From: Streptomyces hygroscopicus subsp. hygroscopicus
GTDB taxonomy: Bacteria; Actinomycetota; Actinomycetes; Streptomycetales; Streptomycetaceae
Direction: 5' to 3'
DNA: 64,000 nt
Assembly: GCF_030269125.1 (NCBI RefSeq)
Contig: NZ_BSSM01000025.1
Coordinates: forward strand, 40,482 to 104,481
Shown one piece after another: positions 27,197 through 39,127 of the stretch. A program made the position numbers and the translations under genes. The stretch's first letter is position 1. Every line of letters starts with the position of its first letter. Below the pieces are notes generated by a model that did not search any database, was not told the origin of the DNA, and saw only the letters and a program-made list of their open reading frames with translations.

Positions 27197-30193
27197 ATGG
27201 TGACGTACGCGCAGGCGCAGGAGCGCGCCGAGGAGTGGATCAACGGTGACGTGCCCGCGTACCAGCACCGTGAGGTGCGGGTGCGGGAGTTCGAGCTGGG
27301 GTTCGTGGTGTGGGGCGAGGACCGGGCGGAGGGGCCGCGTTCGGACGCGGGCGCCCAGCGGCTGGTCATCGCTCGGGACAGCGGGGAGGCCACGCTGTGG
27401 CCGGCGCTGCCGGTGGGTGAGGTGATCCGCCGGTACGAGGAGGAGTACGGCCGCCCCGACGGGCCCGAGGACGCGGTGCCGGCGCCGGCCGCGGCGCGGG
27501 TGGACCTGAACCAGACGTCGTTCCTGCTGACTCCTCCGGAGTGGTTGCAGGAGGCGGCGGACAAGATGGGGATAGGGGAGCGGCGGCAGCCGGTCGCGGA
27601 TTCCGGGGTCTCCGAGGGTGCGGGTGTTCCGGTCGCGGACTCCGGTGTTTCCGGGGGTGCGGGTGTTCCGGTCGCGGATTCCGGTGTTTCCGGGGGTGCG
27701 GGTGTTCCGGCCGAGGGCTCCGGTGCATTCGCGGGTGCCGGTCCTGCGGCCGGGGGTGGGCTGGCGCAGACGCAGGCAGGGCCTTCGTTCGCTCCGGCTG
27801 CTCCTACAGCTGCCCCGACGCCTCCTCCCGCTCCGGTTCCCGCTCCGGTTCCCGCGGATGTGCCCGCCGGGGCGACCCCGTGGGCGGGTACGGACACGAA
27901 CGGGGGCGCCGGTGAGGACGACGACCGTTCGGTGCCGTTGCCCGCGACGGTGTTCGCGCCGCCGCTCGGCGGTTCGGACGACGACGCGTCGAAGCCGCCG
28001 GTCTCCGTGCCGGACGCGAAGACGGCGTTGATGTCGGGTGGCAGCCAGCTGCCGCGCACGGCGGTCGCTCCGGCGCTCGACCTGCCGAACCCGCCGGGCG
28101 CGCAGGGTGGTTCGCCCGGCCCCGGTGGTGCGCCCGGCGCGCCGACGGGGAGCACTCCGCCTCCGATTCCCGGTGCGCCGATCCTCGGCACGCCGCCCCC
28201 GCCGCCGGTTCCGGGTGCCCCGGCCTACGGGTACCCGCAGGCACCGGCGGGCCCCGGCACCCCGCCGCCGGGCGGCGCGCCCGCTCCGGGCGCCCCCGTG
28301 CACGGCTATCCGCAGGGGCCCGGCGCCGCGCCCGTGCCGCCGGGCGGCACTCCGCCGCCGGGTGTTCCGCCGCAGGCCCACCCGCAGGCGCCGGGCGGTC
28401 CGCACGCGCCGCAGCCTCCGGTGGGTCCGGGCGGCGCGGGTGCGTCCGAGCGCCGGCTCGCGCCGAACGCCGGGGACATCGCCGATGCCGCGACGAGCAA
28501 GGCCGCGCCGCCGCCGAGGAAGGCGCGCGGCGGGGTGGGCGTGCCGCCTCCGCCGCCGGGTGCGCCGGGTACGCCGGGCGCGCACCCGGGGAGCGCGCCG
28601 CCACCGCCTCCGCCGGGCGCGTCGTCGGGCGGCGGGTACGTGCCGACGCGTCTCGTGTCCGCGATCGACCCGGAGGGGCTTGAGGGGCAGGACGGTACGG
28701 CGGCCGGCCCGGGTGCGCCGGGTGCTCCCCAGCCGCCCGCGACGCCTCCGGGCGACGTGCACCACGCGGCCACGATGCTGGCCGACCCGGCACGGATGGG
28801 CCCCGGCGCGCCCCAGCCTCCGGCGGCCCCGGGCGTGCCCGGTGTTCCGGGCGCCCCCGGCATGCCCCCCGCCCCGGGCGGCGTACCGCAGCCCCCCGGC
28901 GTGCCCCGGGCCCCCGCGGCTTCGGGCGTGCCCCCGACTCCCGGTGCCCCGCAGCCCCCCGGCGCCCCCGGCGTGCCCGGCGCCCCCGGCGTGCCCGGTG
29001 CCGCCGGGGTGCCGGGTGCCCGTGGTGCCGTACACCAGGCGGAGACCATGCTGGCGGCGCCGCCCGTGGTCGGCCCCGGCGCGCCCCCGCCGCCTGGTGC
29101 GCCCGGTGCCCCGGGGATGCCCCCGGGCGTGCCCGGGGCGCCGCCGCCGATGCCCCCTCCCGGCATGGGCGCCCCCCTGCCGGGACAGCCCCCGGCGTAC
29201 GGGTATCCGCAGGCCGGGCAGCCGACGGTGGGCCCCGGCTACCAGGCGGTACTGCGGTACCGCGCGCAGGACGGTTCGGAGCAGCAGCTGATCCGGCGTT
29301 CGGCGCCGGGTACGCCGCATCCGGAGTGGCAGATCTTCCACGAGCTGCGGTCGATGAACGTGCCGCCGGACCAGGTGCTGGAGCTGCACACGGAGCTGGA
29401 GTCGTGCGAGCTGCCGGGTGCCTACTGTGCGCGGATGATCCGGGAGCAGTGGCCGCAGGCGCGGATCACGAGCATCGCGCCGTACGGCACGGACCATGCG
29501 AGCCGACAGCAGGGGATGCATCAGCTGCTGGCTCACCAGGGCGAGTTGCACCAGGTGGCGGACGGTCCCGCGCGGCCCGCGCCGGTGCGGGCGCCGTTGC
29601 CGCCGGTGCAGGCCGCGCCGCCGGTGCCGCCGGAGGCGGTCGGGCAGGAGCTGGCGGCGGCGTTCGGGCCGGGGGTCTTCCGGTTCGAGCAGCAGGCGGT
29701 GTCCCGGCAGGGGGTGCCGCCGGTCGTGGCGCACACCCTGGTGGTGGCCGGACTGCCGGTGGACATGGGCCCGTTCTTCTGGGCGCAGGCGCAGCCGGGC
29801 CGTCCGGTGCCGACGCTGGCGGAGCTGGCGGCCGAGCGCGGGGTGCGTCCGGCGGCGGACGCGGGGTCGTACCTCGTGATGGGCACGGACTTCGGCAAGG
29901 CGCTCTGCGTGCAGTACGGGACGGCGAACATCGTGGCCGTGCCGGTGGAGGCCGGTCCGGGCGGCGCGCCGGTGCCGCCGCAGTTCGTGAACACGGGGCT
30001 GCCGGAGTTCGTGCGCTGCCTGGCGCTGCTGGGCCGGATGTGGCGGCTGCGGTACGGGCTGAACCAGGAGCAGGCGGGCCGTTGGACCGTCGACTTCCAG
30101 GCGCAGCTGGCCGCGTTGGACCCGGCGGCGCTGGGGTCGCCGGAGAGCTGGTGGTCGGTGCTGCTGGAGCAGATGTGGGACGGGCTGCTGTAG
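27197..30193 (+). CDS. Multidomain protein: Imm35-like, Pro/Gly-rich tether, deaminase-like, SUKH-4
   Basis: 998 aa. Residues 1-95 resemble Imm35/YrhB-like immunity domains (VTYAQAQERAEEWINGDV; GEATLWPALPVGEVIRRYEE). Residues 133-171 are three 13-aa repeats VADSGVSGGAGVP. About 172-675 is a very long Pro/Gly/Ala-rich disordered tether. About 679-800 contains QVLELHTELESCELPGAYCA, where His731, Glu733, Cys737 and Cys744 would make a deaminase-type zinc site. About 815-998 resembles SUKH-4 (YLVMGTDFGKALCVQYGTAN; VNTGLPEFVRCLALLG). No signal peptide or membrane helix. It joins two immunity folds and one catalytic-type fold. Domain names are by eye; the deaminase subfamily is uncertain. Confidence 0.7.
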   Translation: MVTYAQAQERAEEWINGDVPAYQHREVRVREFELGFVVWGEDRAEGPRSDAGAQRLVIARDSGEATLWPALPVGEVIRRYEEEYGRPDGPEDAVPAPAAARVDLNQTSFLLTPPEWLQEAADKMGIGERRQPVADSGVSEGAGVPVADSGVSGGAGVPVADSGVSGGAGVPAEGSGAFAGAGPAAGGGLAQTQAGPSFAPAAPTAAPTPPPAPVPAPVPADVPAGATPWAGTDTNGGAGEDDDRSVPLPATVFAPPLGGSDDDASKPPVSVPDAKTALMSGGSQLPRTAVAPALDLPNPPGAQGGSPGPGGAPGAPTGSTPPPIPGAPILGTPPPPPVPGAPAYGYPQAPAGPGTPPPGGAPAPGAPVHGYPQGPGAAPVPPGGTPPPGVPPQAHPQAPGGPHAPQPPVGPGGAGASERRLAPNAGDIADAATSKAAPPPRKARGGVGVPPPPPGAPGTPGAHPGSAPPPPPPGASSGGGYVPTRLVSAIDPEGLEGQDGTAAGPGAPGAPQPPATPPGDVHHAATMLADPARMGPGAPQPPAAPGVPGVPGAPGMPPAPGGVPQPPGVPRAPAASGVPPTPGAPQPPGAPGVPGAPGVPGAAGVPGARGAVHQAETMLAAPPVVGPGAPPPPGAPGAPGMPPGVPGAPPPMPPPGMGAPLPGQPPAYGYPQAGQPTVGPGYQAVLRYRAQDGSEQQLIRRSAPGTPHPEWQIFHELRSMNVPPDQVLELHTELESCELPGAYCARMIREQWPQARITSIAPYGTDHASRQQGMHQLLAHQGELHQVADGPARPAPVRAPLPPVQAAPPVPPEAVGQELAAAFGPGVFRFEQQAVSRQGVPPVVAHTLVVAGLPVDMGPFFWAQAQPGRPVPTLAELAAERGVRPAADAGSYLVMGTDFGKALCVQYGTANIVAVPVEAGPGGAPVPPQFVNTGLPEFVRCLALLGRMWRLRYGLNQEQAGRWTVDFQAQLAALDPAALGSPESWWSVLLEQMWDGLL
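27593..27709 (+). repeat. Three tandem 39-bp repeats inside the 998-aa gene
   Basis: Three near-identical 39-bp units start at 27593, 27632 and 27671 and keep the reading frame. Each encodes VADSGVSxGAGVP. A degenerate fourth unit follows at 27710. Copy number probably varies between strains and would change the length of the disordered tether. Confidence 0.85.
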
Positions 30194-30228
30194 CCCGGCC
30201 CTCGGGAACACGCCGAGGACGGTGAACC

Positions 30229-30267
30229 CGCGACACTCCGCCCGTGACACGGCTGCGGAGTGTCGCG
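30229..30267 (+). terminator. Terminator after the toxin/immunity operon
   Basis: A 13-bp perfect stem (CGCGACACTCCGC against GCGGAGTGTCGCG) with a 13-nt loop lies 36 nt past the stop of the 998-aa gene and is followed by TTATG. It ends the two-gene operon and separates it from the coiled-coil gene. Confidence 0.8.
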
Positions 30268-30348
30268 TTATGAACAGTTACGCCCTATCCGTCACGATGT
30301 GCGCGAACTCTTGCTGTCGTGCATGTCCGTCGGAGAGGGGTTCCCGAG

Positions 30349-31236
30349 GTGAGCAGCGCATGGATGCCGCCGCACGGCTTCGCGACCGTCCGGGGGCGTG
30401 GTTACCGCCCCGACCAGGTCGACGCGTATCTGGAGGCGCTGTCCGGGGACCGGGACGCCGCGTGGGAACGTGCCGCGCGGCTGACCGTGCTGGCCAAGGA
30501 CATGGCGGCGGAGGCCGCGCGGCTGCGCGAGGTCGTCTCCCGGCTGCGGCCCCAGGAGTACGACACGCTCGACGAGGGCGCCCGGCAGTTGTTCCGGCTC
30601 GCGCTGGAGGAGGCGCGGCAACTGGGTGAGCGCGCGCGGTGCGAGGCGCGCGAGCAGGTCGCGCGGGCGGAAGCGGAGGCCGAGGGTGTGCGCCGGGCGG
30701 CGGAAGAAGCGGCGCACGCGCTGCGCGCGGAGGCCGACGAACGCGCCCGTCGGATCCTCCTCGTCGCCCGCGCCGCGGCCGACGACCTGCGCGTCGGCGC
30801 CCGGCGCGCGGTGAAGGAGGGCCGCAAGGAGTCCTTGGAAGCGCTGCGCGAGGTACGGCGGCGCACCGCGGACCTGCTCGCCGAGCGGTCCCGGGAGGAG
30901 GCCGAGCGCCGGGCCGCGGTCGAGCGCGAGGAGATCGAGGAGGCGGCCGCGCTGGAGGCGCGCCAGGAGGAGTCGGTGGCCCGCGCCGAGGCCGGAGCGG
31001 TCGCCGCCAGGGCCGCGTTGCGGGAGGCCGAGGAGTACGCCCGCCGCCGTGAGGAGGAGTCGGGGATCCGCGCGGCCGCGATCCTCGCCGACGCCCACGC
31101 GCGCGCCGACCGCATCGCCCGCGAAACGGAACGGGTCCTGCGCGAACACAGCGCGACCTGGGACGACGTGCAGGCCCACATGGACCACGTGCGCAGCAAG
31201 CTGACCGCGCTGACCGGTCAGGCGGTCGCGGAGTAG
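30349..31236 (+). CDS. DivIVA-like coiled-coil protein
   Basis: 295 aa. The N-terminal segment HGFATVRGRGYRPDQVDAYL has the Gly-Tyr-x-x-x-x-Val-Asp signature of DivIVA-type membrane-targeting domains. Nearly all the rest (about 60-285) is an Ala/Arg/Glu-rich coiled coil of the kind often labelled cellulose-binding protein in streptomycete genomes. Such proteins organise the hyphal tip and cell division. GTG at 30349 was chosen because GGAGAGGGG lies 9 nt upstream. It stands alone after a terminator. Role inferred from the domain only. Confidence 0.78.
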   Translation: MSSAWMPPHGFATVRGRGYRPDQVDAYLEALSGDRDAAWERAARLTVLAKDMAAEAARLREVVSRLRPQEYDTLDEGARQLFRLALEEARQLGERARCEAREQVARAEAEAEGVRRAAEEAAHALRAEADERARRILLVARAAADDLRVGARRAVKEGRKESLEALREVRRRTADLLAERSREEAERRAAVEREEIEEAAALEARQEESVARAEAGAVAARAALREAEEYARRREEESGIRAAAILADAHARADRIARETERVLREHSATWDDVQAHMDHVRSKLTALTGQAVAE

Positions 31237-31246
31237 CGACCCGGAG

Positions 31247-31345
31247 TGGAGACGGACCCGCCGGGGGGAGAGACGGACCCGCCGGAGGGTGGAGACGGAC
31301 CCGCCGGAGGGTGGAGGCGAACCGCCGGAGGGTGGAGGCGAACCC
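31247..31345. repeat. Short tandem repeats of about 21-22 bp in an intergenic region
   Basis: Four to five units of GGAGACGGACCCGCCGGAGG (later GGAGGCGAACCGCCGGAGGG) run without interruption after the coiled-coil gene. The rest of the gap to 31668 holds no gene. It ends with an AT-richer promoter-like stretch and the TAGGAG ribosome site of the ABC gene. The core ACGGACCCGCC also recurs in the repeats before enolase (55521-55680). Confidence 0.75.
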
Positions 31346-31668
31346 CGAGAACGGGTCCACCCGAGGGTGGGGGTCCCCTAGGGGTATCTCCGTACCAAGG
31401 GTCGGGGAGGGCTCGTCCCGGCGGAGGACGAGCCGGGGCCGGGGGGTTCCTTAAGCTGGCTTTACGCCGCTGGGGGGCGGCCGGCCCGACCGGAGGGGTG
31501 GGGTTTTCCCCCTGCCGAAGAGGGGGCTCCGCACCAGCGCGCCGCACCCTCGTCGGGCGCGAGACTCGTCGACGTAGCCGGAACCACGCGCGACGTGGCC
31601 GGAACCCGCTTGCCTCGGACCACCGGGGCGTCGCGCACGCATTTACCGACCGATATAGGAGACATACC

Positions 31669-32457
31669 GTGACATCGGCTGTGACCATTCCCAGGCACGG
31701 GGGCACTGGAAGGAGCACGGCCGTTGCCGCGCGGGCGCGGCAGGTCGTGAAGGCGTACGGCTCGGGGGAGACCCGTGTCGTCGCCCTGGACCAGGTCGAC
31801 GTGGACATCGCCAGGGGCCAGTTCACCGCGATCATGGGCCCCTCGGGGTCCGGCAAGTCCACGCTGATGCACTGCCTCGCGGGCCTCGACACGGTGACGA
31901 GCGGTCAGATCTACCTGGACGAGACCGAGATCACCGGCCTGAAGGACAAGAAGCTCACCCAGCTGCGCCGGGACCGGATCGGCTTCATCTTCCAGGCGTT
32001 CAACCTGCTGCCGACGCTGAACGCCCTGGAGAACATCACGCTGCCGATGGACATAGCCGGCCGCAAGCCCGACCGGGCCTGGCTGGACCGGGTCGTGGAG
32101 ACCGTCGGTCTCGCCGGCCGGCTCAAGCACCGGCCGACCCAGCTGTCCGGCGGCCAGCAGCAGCGCGTCGCCGTGGCCCGCGCGCTCGCCGCCCGCCCGG
32201 AGATCATCTTCGGGGACGAGCCGACCGGAAACCTGGACTCGCGCGCCGGCGCCGAGGTGCTGGGCTTCCTGCGCCGCTCGGTGGACGAACTCGGCCAGAC
32301 CATCGTCATGGTGACCCACGACCCGGTCGCCGCCTCGTACGCGGACCGGGTGCTCTACCTCGCCGACGGCCGGATCGTGGACGAGATGTACCAGCCGACG
32401 GCCGATCAGGTCCTCGACCGCATGAAGGACTTCGACGCCCGGGGCCGTACGTCATGA
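31669..32457 (+). CDS. ABC transporter ATP-binding protein (MacB/LolD type)
   Basis: 262 aa. Walker A GPSGSGKST, the Q-loop in FIFQAFNLLPTLNALENI, the signature LSGGQQQRVAVARAL, Walker B IIFGDEPTGNLDS and the switch His in MVTHDP are all intact. The FNLLPTLNALEN segment is typical of the ATPases that pair with FtsX-type permeases. GTG at 31669 follows TAGGAG by 7 nt; the longer open frame upstream runs through repeats and is not coding. It overlaps the permease by 4 nt (ATGA). Confidence 0.93.
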   Translation: MTSAVTIPRHGGTGRSTAVAARARQVVKAYGSGETRVVALDQVDVDIARGQFTAIMGPSGSGKSTLMHCLAGLDTVTSGQIYLDETEITGLKDKKLTQLRRDRIGFIFQAFNLLPTLNALENITLPMDIAGRKPDRAWLDRVVETVGLAGRLKHRPTQLSGGQQQRVAVARALAARPEIIFGDEPTGNLDSRAGAEVLGFLRRSVDELGQTIVMVTHDPVAASYADRVLYLADGRIVDEMYQPTADQVLDRMKDFDARGRTS

Positions 32458-35036
32458 CCGTCCTGAAGACCTCGATGCGCAACTTCTTCGCGCACAAGGG
32501 CCGCATGGCGCTGTCGGCGGTCGCGGTCCTGCTGTCGGTCGCCTTCGTGTGCGGCACGCTGGTGTTCACCGACACGATGAACACCACCTTCGACAAGCTG
32601 TTCCAGGCGACCGCCTCGGACGTCACGGTCAGCGCCAAGGGCTCCTCCGACACCGGCCAGACCACCTCCCGCACAGGCAAGCCGCCGGTCATGCCGGCCT
32701 CCGTCGTCGGCACCGTCCGCACGGCGCGGGGCGTACGGTCGGCCGAGGGCACGGTGTTCTCCACCTCGGTGACCGTGATCGACGCCAAGAAGGACAAGCT
32801 GTCCCCGAGCAGCGGCGCCCCGACCATCGTGGGCAGCTGGAACGGCAATGACGCCCGCACCATGGACATCACCGAGGGTGCGGCGCCCAAGGGCCCGGAC
32901 CAGGTCATGGTGGACAAGGACACCGCCGACAAGCACCACCTGAAGCTGGGCGACGACATCGGCGTCATCTCGGTCGTGGGCACGCACCACGCCCGGGTGT
33001 CCGGCATCGCCGCCTTCAAGGTGACCAACCCCGGCGCGGCGATCTTCTACCTGGACACCAGGACCGCCCAGCAGACCCTGATCGGCCGCACCGGTGTCTA
33101 CACCGACGTCGACGTCACCGCCGCCAAGGGCGTGACGGACGACCAGCTGAAGAAGAACGTCACGGCCGCCCTCGGCCAGGGCTACAAGGTGCGCACGGCC
33201 AAGGAGGTCGCCGACGCCAACCAGAAGAGCGTCGAGAGCTTCCTGAACGTCATGAAGTACGCGATGCTCGGCTTCGCCGGGATCGCCTTCCTGGTCGGCA
33301 TCTTCCTGATCATCAACACCTTCTCCATGCTGGTCGCCCAGCGCACCCGCGAGATCGGTCTGATGCGCGCCATCGGCTCCTCGCGCAAGCAGGTCAACCG
33401 CTCGGTGCTGGTCGAGGCGCTGCTGCTCGGGGTGATCGGCTCCGTGCTCGGCGTCGGCGCGGGCGTCGGCATCGCGGTCGGCCTGATGAAGCTCATGAGC
33501 GGCATGGGCATGGAGCTGTCCACGGACGACCTGACGATCGCCTGGACCACGCCCGCGCTCGGCCTGCTGCTGGGGGTCGTGGTCACCGTCCTCGCGGCCT
33601 ATCTGCCCGCCCGCCGGGCCGGCAGGGTCTCCCCGATGGCGGCCCTGCGCGACTCCGGCGCCCCGACCGATGCCAGGTCCGGTGCCGTGCGCGCCGTGCT
33701 CGGGCTGGTGCTCACCGGCGCCGGAGGCTGGAGCCTGTACGCCGCCGCGACCGCCGACAAGGCCAAGTCCGGCTCGGGCCTGCTGGGTGTCGGCGTGCTG
33801 CTCACCCTGGTCGGCTTCGTCGTGATCGGCCCGCTGCTCGCCGGCGGTCTGGTCAGGGTCCTCGGCGCGATCATCCTGCGGGTCTTCGGCCCCGTCGGCC
33901 GCATGGCGGAGCGCAACGCGCTGCGCAACCCGCGCCGCACCGGTGCCACCGGCGCCGCCCTGATGATCGGCCTCGCCCTGGTGGCCTGCCTGTCGGTGGT
34001 CGGCTCCTCGATGGTGGCCTCGGCCACCGACCAGCTGGACAAGACCGTCGGCGCGGACTTCATCATCCAGGGCGACCAGGAGTTCACCTTCGTCAAGCCG
34101 CAGATGGTGCGGCAGATCAAGGCCACGCCGGGGCTGGAGCGGGTCACCGAGTACAAGCTCCTCGACGCCACGCTGAGCACGCCGGACGGCAAGGTCTCCA
34201 AGAACGAGACGATCAACGCCGCCGACGCCACCTACGCGAAGGACCTGCGTACCAAGACGGTCGCCGGTGACCTCGCCGACGCCTACCGGCCCGACTCCAT
34301 GTCCGTCTTCGAGGGCTTCGCCAAGGAGCACGGCATCAGGCTCGGCTCCACGGTCACGGTCGGTTTCCGGGACGGCCGGGCCGCCAAACTGACGGTCCGC
34401 GCCATCACCAGCGACGACGTCGTGATCGACAAGGGCGCGATGTACGCCTCGATCGCCACCGCCGCGAAGTACGTGCCAGCCGACCGGATGCCGCTGGACC
34501 AGCTGGTGTTCGCCACCGCCAAGGACGGGCAGGAGACCGCCGCCTACACGTCGCTGAAGCGGACGCTGCGCGCCGACCCGGCGCTGACCGTGCGCGACCA
34601 GACCGACTACAAGAAAACGCTCAAGGACCAGATCGGGCAGATGCTCAACATGATCTACGGTCTGCTGGCCCTGGCGATCATCGTCGCGGTCCTCGGTGTG
34701 GTGAACACCCTGGCCCTGTCGGTGGTGGAGCGGACCCGGGAGATCGGTCTGATGCGGGCCATCGGTCTCTCCCGCCGCCAGCTGCGGCGCATGATCCGGC
34801 TGGAGTCCGTGGTGATCGCCGTCTTCGGCGCCCTGCTCGGCCTGGGCCTCGGCATGGGCTGGGGCGCGACCGCCCAGCAGCTCCTCGCCCTCCAGGGGCT
34901 GAACGTCCTGGACATCCCCTGGCCGACGATCATCGCCGTCTTCATCGGCTCCGCCTTCGTGGGCCTGTTCGCCGCCCTCGTCCCCGCCTTCCGCGCGGGC
35001 CGCATGAACATCCTGAACGCCATCGCCACGGACTAG
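32454..35036 (+). CDS. ABC transporter permease with two FtsX domains
   Basis: 860 aa. A first transmembrane helix near 18-38 is followed by an extracellular MacB-PCD-like domain (about 45-250), then three helices containing the FtsX motif (LVAQRTREIGLMRAIGSSRK, about 297-316). A second set repeats this plan after about residue 480, ending VVERTREIGLMRAIGLSRRQ and three C-terminal helices. This double layout is typical of actinobacterial exporters of lipids, lipoproteins or antimicrobial peptides. Substrate unknown. It is translationally coupled to its ATPase. No two-component pair lies next to it. Confidence 0.92.
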   Translation: MTVLKTSMRNFFAHKGRMALSAVAVLLSVAFVCGTLVFTDTMNTTFDKLFQATASDVTVSAKGSSDTGQTTSRTGKPPVMPASVVGTVRTARGVRSAEGTVFSTSVTVIDAKKDKLSPSSGAPTIVGSWNGNDARTMDITEGAAPKGPDQVMVDKDTADKHHLKLGDDIGVISVVGTHHARVSGIAAFKVTNPGAAIFYLDTRTAQQTLIGRTGVYTDVDVTAAKGVTDDQLKKNVTAALGQGYKVRTAKEVADANQKSVESFLNVMKYAMLGFAGIAFLVGIFLIINTFSMLVAQRTREIGLMRAIGSSRKQVNRSVLVEALLLGVIGSVLGVGAGVGIAVGLMKLMSGMGMELSTDDLTIAWTTPALGLLLGVVVTVLAAYLPARRAGRVSPMAALRDSGAPTDARSGAVRAVLGLVLTGAGGWSLYAAATADKAKSGSGLLGVGVLLTLVGFVVIGPLLAGGLVRVLGAIILRVFGPVGRMAERNALRNPRRTGATGAALMIGLALVACLSVVGSSMVASATDQLDKTVGADFIIQGDQEFTFVKPQMVRQIKATPGLERVTEYKLLDATLSTPDGKVSKNETINAADATYAKDLRTKTVAGDLADAYRPDSMSVFEGFAKEHGIRLGSTVTVGFRDGRAAKLTVRAITSDDVVIDKGAMYASIATAAKYVPADRMPLDQLVFATAKDGQETAAYTSLKRTLRADPALTVRDQTDYKKTLKDQIGQMLNMIYGLLALAIIVAVLGVVNTLALSVVERTREIGLMRAIGLSRRQLRRMIRLESVVIAVFGALLGLGLGMGWGATAQQLLALQGLNVLDIPWPTIIAVFIGSAFVGLFAALVPAFRAGRMNILNAIATD

Positions 35037-35086
35037 CCGTCGCGGGCGTGGCCGACGGCCACCGCACACGGGGGTTGCGGGGGCGC

Positions 35087-35128
35087 ACCCGGTACCGAGG
35101 AGTCTTGGGGGACTCCTCGGTACCGGGT
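35087..35128 (+). terminator. Perfect 18-bp hairpin after the ABC operon
   Basis: ACCCGGTACCGAGGAGTC and its exact complement flank a 6-nt loop (TTGGGG). The stem contains GGTACC. No T-tract follows. It is 51 nt past the permease stop and about 185 nt before mfd, so it probably ends the ABC transcript. The remaining gap to 35311 contains no gene. Confidence 0.75.
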
Positions 35129-35311
35129 TCTGCCGTTGCGCTGCGGGATCCGGGGGTGCAGTCCCCCGGGGCGGCGACCGCGGCGCGGGGCGGCGGGAGG
35201 CGGGGTTGTCCACAGGCACCGGCGCCAATCCCGACGGCGTCGTACGCTGGACACCCCCGGCCGCGCCCCGCGCCGGGCTGCTTGCGTTGCCCACCCTGGA
35301 CGGAAAGCCCC

Positions 35312-38845
<3,534 letters not shown>

Positions 38846-39127
38846 CCCGCGCTCCTGCCGGGCCGCGACCCGCGTCCCCGTAGCCGGCTCGACGCCGGTG
38901 CCGCGGCCGCCGCGCCGCCGCCCGGAACGCGGGTGCGAACCGGCGCTCGGACCTCCCGTCCGCGCGCCCGCGCCCGTCCGCCATGTGCTCCGCCGCACGC
39001 CCGCCTGCCCCTGAATCCTCCCTTCGAGGCCCATTCGCCGCTCGGGAGCGGGCAGTTACGGTAAGGGGCGGAACGATCCGCCCCGCTTCCGAGGGCGGAC
39101 CCACAGGGCGAGCGAGGGGGGCGCGGC

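Noticed and set aside
27593..27709. Regular repeats suggesting a CRISPR array
   Set aside because: Units are directly adjacent with no spacers, keep the reading frame and encode a 13-aa repeat.
25216..30250. Very long minus-strand open frames opposite the toxin/immunity genes (about 990 and 1130 codons)
   Set aside because: They are shadows of GC-biased codons on the other strand: Arg/Pro/His-rich with no domains and no ribosome site.
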